A stretch of 64,000 nucleotides of DNA from Proteus terrae subsp. cibarius. GTDB taxonomy: Bacteria > Pseudomonadota > Gammaproteobacteria > Enterobacterales > Enterobacteriaceae. The notes beneath the pieces are model-generated. The model did no database searches. It was given only the letters and a program-made list of their open reading frames with translations, and was not told the origin of the DNA. The position numbers were made by a program, and so were the translations under genes. The stretch lies in the NCBI RefSeq assembly GCF_011045835.1, contig NZ_CP047349.1, forward strand, positions 2,790,001 through 2,854,000. Reading direction: 5' to 3'. Positions 62,253-64,000 of this stretch are shown in pieces (position 1 is the first letter of the stretch; each line of letters opens with the position of its first letter).

Positions 62253-63875
62253 ATGTCCTTATTGGATACCTTAATTTCATCATATTTTGCTGATGATACA
62301 AACAAAGTGCAACAATTTGCTCAACAACAAATCGATTTATGGGATCGTTGGTTATTACCAATTACTCCTAATCAACCTGTGGGTGATGATCCCAGTTATG
62401 AAGATGACTTTGAGCGAATGAAAGAAGAAGTCAATAAGCTCTCTGATGCAGATACTGAACTGATTTGCTTATTGGCTGAAAACTTATTGCTCAATTCCTG
62501 CAAAGATGTACGAGTTGTGACTTATTATATTTGGGCACGCTTGCACAAAGAAGGTGAACACGGACTTGCCGATTCTTTAGGGCTTTTAAGTGGATTGCTT
62601 ATTCGCTATCACGACACGCTATTACCTAGCCGAGCCACGAGTAGGAAGTCTGCTTTAGAGTGGTTATCAGGACAACGCGTTTTAGATAGCTTATCACTTT
62701 ATCCTGAAGTCGATCGTCAGGAGTTTTCTCGTATTATCGCCTTATTAGCCACCATTGAAACGGAGCTTGAAACATGGAATGAAGCTGAAAGACCACAGCT
62801 TGCAGGATTATATCAAGCTCTCGAAAAACGCCTTGCTCAATCTGGTGGCACAAGCTCATTAGTTCCTCAAAATATCAGCAGAAATGAATCCACTTATAAC
62901 TCATCTTCAACGCCACCTTCTTTATCACAAAGTACGCCAATAGAGACAATACAATCAGGCCGTGAATTATTAGATCAATCTAAAATGCTTGCTAACTACT
63001 TACGCAATCAACCTAATGGCTGGTTAGCAGGACATAGATTAATGAAAGTAGTGAGATGGGATACGCTTCATCAACTACCCCCACAAGATCAACAAGGTTG
63101 TACTCGCCTTTCTCCCCCAAGAACAGATGCAAGATCACAACTTAAACGCCTTTATTTACAACAAAGTTGGGGAGAGCTTGCAGAACAAGCTGATAAGCTT
63201 TTTGCAGAAGGTGTTAACCATTTTTGGTTAGATGTGCAGTGGTATCTCTATCAAGCACTCAGTAAATCACCTGCTCCTTGGAATGCATGGTCTGATGTTA
63301 TAAAAAACGATTTAAAACAGTTTCTTACTCGTCTTCCTGATTTAGAAAAACTGTCATGGGAAGACGGCACTCCCTTTGCCGATGAAGTAACATTAAGTTG
63401 GATAAAACAACATGTTATGGAAGAAAACTTTGATGCTATGCAAGGTTTATCAAATAGTTACTCTCATCAATCTGAAGATGAACCAATATTGGCATTAGAA
63501 ACTGAAGCCATCACACAAGCGGATAATGAAGGTATAGAGATTGCATTAAAATGGCTACAACATCGTCCTGATATCAGCACTTCAAGGCAGAAATGGTTAT
63601 TAAACCTCGTTATGGCCCGAGTAGCAGAACAATTTGCTCGTCATGATTTAGCATTAAATTTATTACGAGAGCTTGATAAAAAAGCGCTTTCGATGTCATT
63701 AACACAATGGGAGCCTGACTATATTTTTGAAGTGAAAGCACGACAACTTCATCTTTGCCGAGCAAAAATCCAACGTAACACCTCAGATAAGCCCCACATA
63801 GAACAACAAATGGCGCGGCTACTCAGTGAACTAACCGCTATCGATCCCGTTCGCTCTGCGATTTTATATTCCTAA
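62253..63875 (+). CDS. tssA: TssA, type VI secretion cap protein (ImpA/VasJ-like)
   Basis: 540 residues. The N-terminal ImpA-type domain includes PITPNQPVGDDPSYEDDFERM and the helical segment up to about residue 190. A linker rich in Ser, Thr and Gln (200-240) and a VasJ-like C-terminal helical region (HFWLDVQWYLYQAL, WLQHRPDISTSRQKWLLNLV) follow. TssA caps the growing T6SS sheath and links it to the baseplate. AAGGAAA lies upstream of the ATG. It appears intact and directly precedes tssF, so the remaining T6SS genes to the right may still be expressed. Confidence 0.87.
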   Translation: MSLLDTLISSYFADDTNKVQQFAQQQIDLWDRWLLPITPNQPVGDDPSYEDDFERMKEEVNKLSDADTELICLLAENLLLNSCKDVRVVTYYIWARLHKEGEHGLADSLGLLSGLLIRYHDTLLPSRATSRKSALEWLSGQRVLDSLSLYPEVDRQEFSRIIALLATIETELETWNEAERPQLAGLYQALEKRLAQSGGTSSLVPQNISRNESTYNSSSTPPSLSQSTPIETIQSGRELLDQSKMLANYLRNQPNGWLAGHRLMKVVRWDTLHQLPPQDQQGCTRLSPPRTDARSQLKRLYLQQSWGELAEQADKLFAEGVNHFWLDVQWYLYQALSKSPAPWNAWSDVIKNDLKQFLTRLPDLEKLSWEDGTPFADEVTLSWIKQHVMEENFDAMQGLSNSYSHQSEDEPILALETEAITQADNEGIEIALKWLQHRPDISTSRQKWLLNLVMARVAEQFARHDLALNLLRELDKKALSMSLTQWEPDYIFEVKARQLHLCRAKIQRNTSDKPHIEQQMARLLSELTAIDPVRSAILYS

Positions 63876-63907
63876 TCTTTTACTCGACAAATCAAGGTAT
63901 CAAATTA

Positions 63908-64000
63908 ATGGATGATTTAACCCTTCGCTATTTTGATGCAGAAATGCGCTATCTTAGAGAAGCTGCCAAAGAATTTGCACAAGCACACCTCGATAGAGCT
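63908..64000 (+). CDS. tssF: TssF (VasA/ImpG) baseplate protein start, cut by window edge
   Basis: 31 codons to the end of the window, starting MDDLTLRYFDAEMRYLREAA. This N-terminus is characteristic of TssF, a type VI baseplate subunit of about 580-600 residues. It starts 32 bases after the tssA stop, in the same direction, with a CAAGG before it. The rest lies outside. Confidence 0.85.
   Translation, partial: MDDLTLRYFDAEMRYLREAAKEFAQAHLDRA

Overview
The window is almost certainly from a Proteus species of the P. vulgaris group. The strongest evidence is two adjacent genes at 35778-38843 and 38898-41939 encoding proteins of 1021 and 1013 residues. These equal the lengths I recall for P. 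vulgaris chondroitin sulfate ABC endolyase and exolyase and match them closely but not perfectly. Low GC, enterobacterial gene content (bcs, hcp-hcr, clcA, yceJ-yceI, sprT, T6SS) and Morganellaceae-like codon use agree. No rRNA, tRNA, CRISPR array or transposase was seen.

Layout. (1) 1-10480: cellulose synthesis. A truncated bcsG points left; across an 856-bp AT-rich gap bcsR-bcsQ-bcsA-bcsB-bcsC points right, without bcsZ between bcsB and bcsC. (2) 10516-27617: mixed core genes. These are a two-gene YeeE/YedE sulfur importer with an ArsR-type regulator carrying two cysteines, sprT, a short MgtE behind an M-box Mg2+ riboswitch, a lipoprotein, the nitrosative-stress pair hcp-hcr, an unusual aldehyde dehydrogenase, a sodium:alanine symporter, clcA, tehB, a Kch-type potassium channel, a penicillin-acylase-like Ntn hydrolase and yceJ-yceI. 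NsrR-like operators precede both hcp and tehB. (3) 28112-30648: an RpiR/SIS regulator, a compact trimeric autotransporter and a GNAT acetyltransferase. (4) 30975-61247: a chondroitin/dermatan sulfate utilisation locus. (5) 61737-64000: the start of a type VI secretion block, beginning with a 5'-truncated tssM remnant, then tssA and the start of tssF.

How the chondroitin locus works together (inference from families). A KdgM-like porin admits oligosaccharides; the two ABC lyases cut chondroitin to 4,5-unsaturated disaccharides; a Tat-exported and a Sec-exported sulfatase remove sulfate after formylglycine formation by the radical-SAM maturase encoded at 53687. A GH105 hydrolase, possibly with a DUF2264 protein, splits the unsaturated disaccharide. 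The uronate half goes through KduI, KduD, KdgK and Eda to pyruvate and glyceraldehyde-3-phosphate. The GalNAc half goes through the AgaVWEF phosphotransferase, AgaA deacetylase, AgaS deaminase and KbaYZ aldolase. AgaR and probably CRP control it: TTTC-type repeats lie before the Tat sulfatase gene, in the agaR/maturase divergent region and before kbaY. The long leftward aga-kdu transcript is punctuated by intercistronic stem-loops, one of which buries the kbaZ ribosome-binding site.

The most unusual structure is a tandem 509-bp duplication at 42017-43034 between the exolyase gene and the leftward operon. Each copy looks like a diverged hok/sok-type toxin locus: a mok-like frame, a 36-residue membrane peptide, a GCCCCG...CGAGGC hairpin whose arms differ between copies yet still pair, and a 3' terminator. 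One extra base in the second copy fuses the mok-like and hok-like frames.
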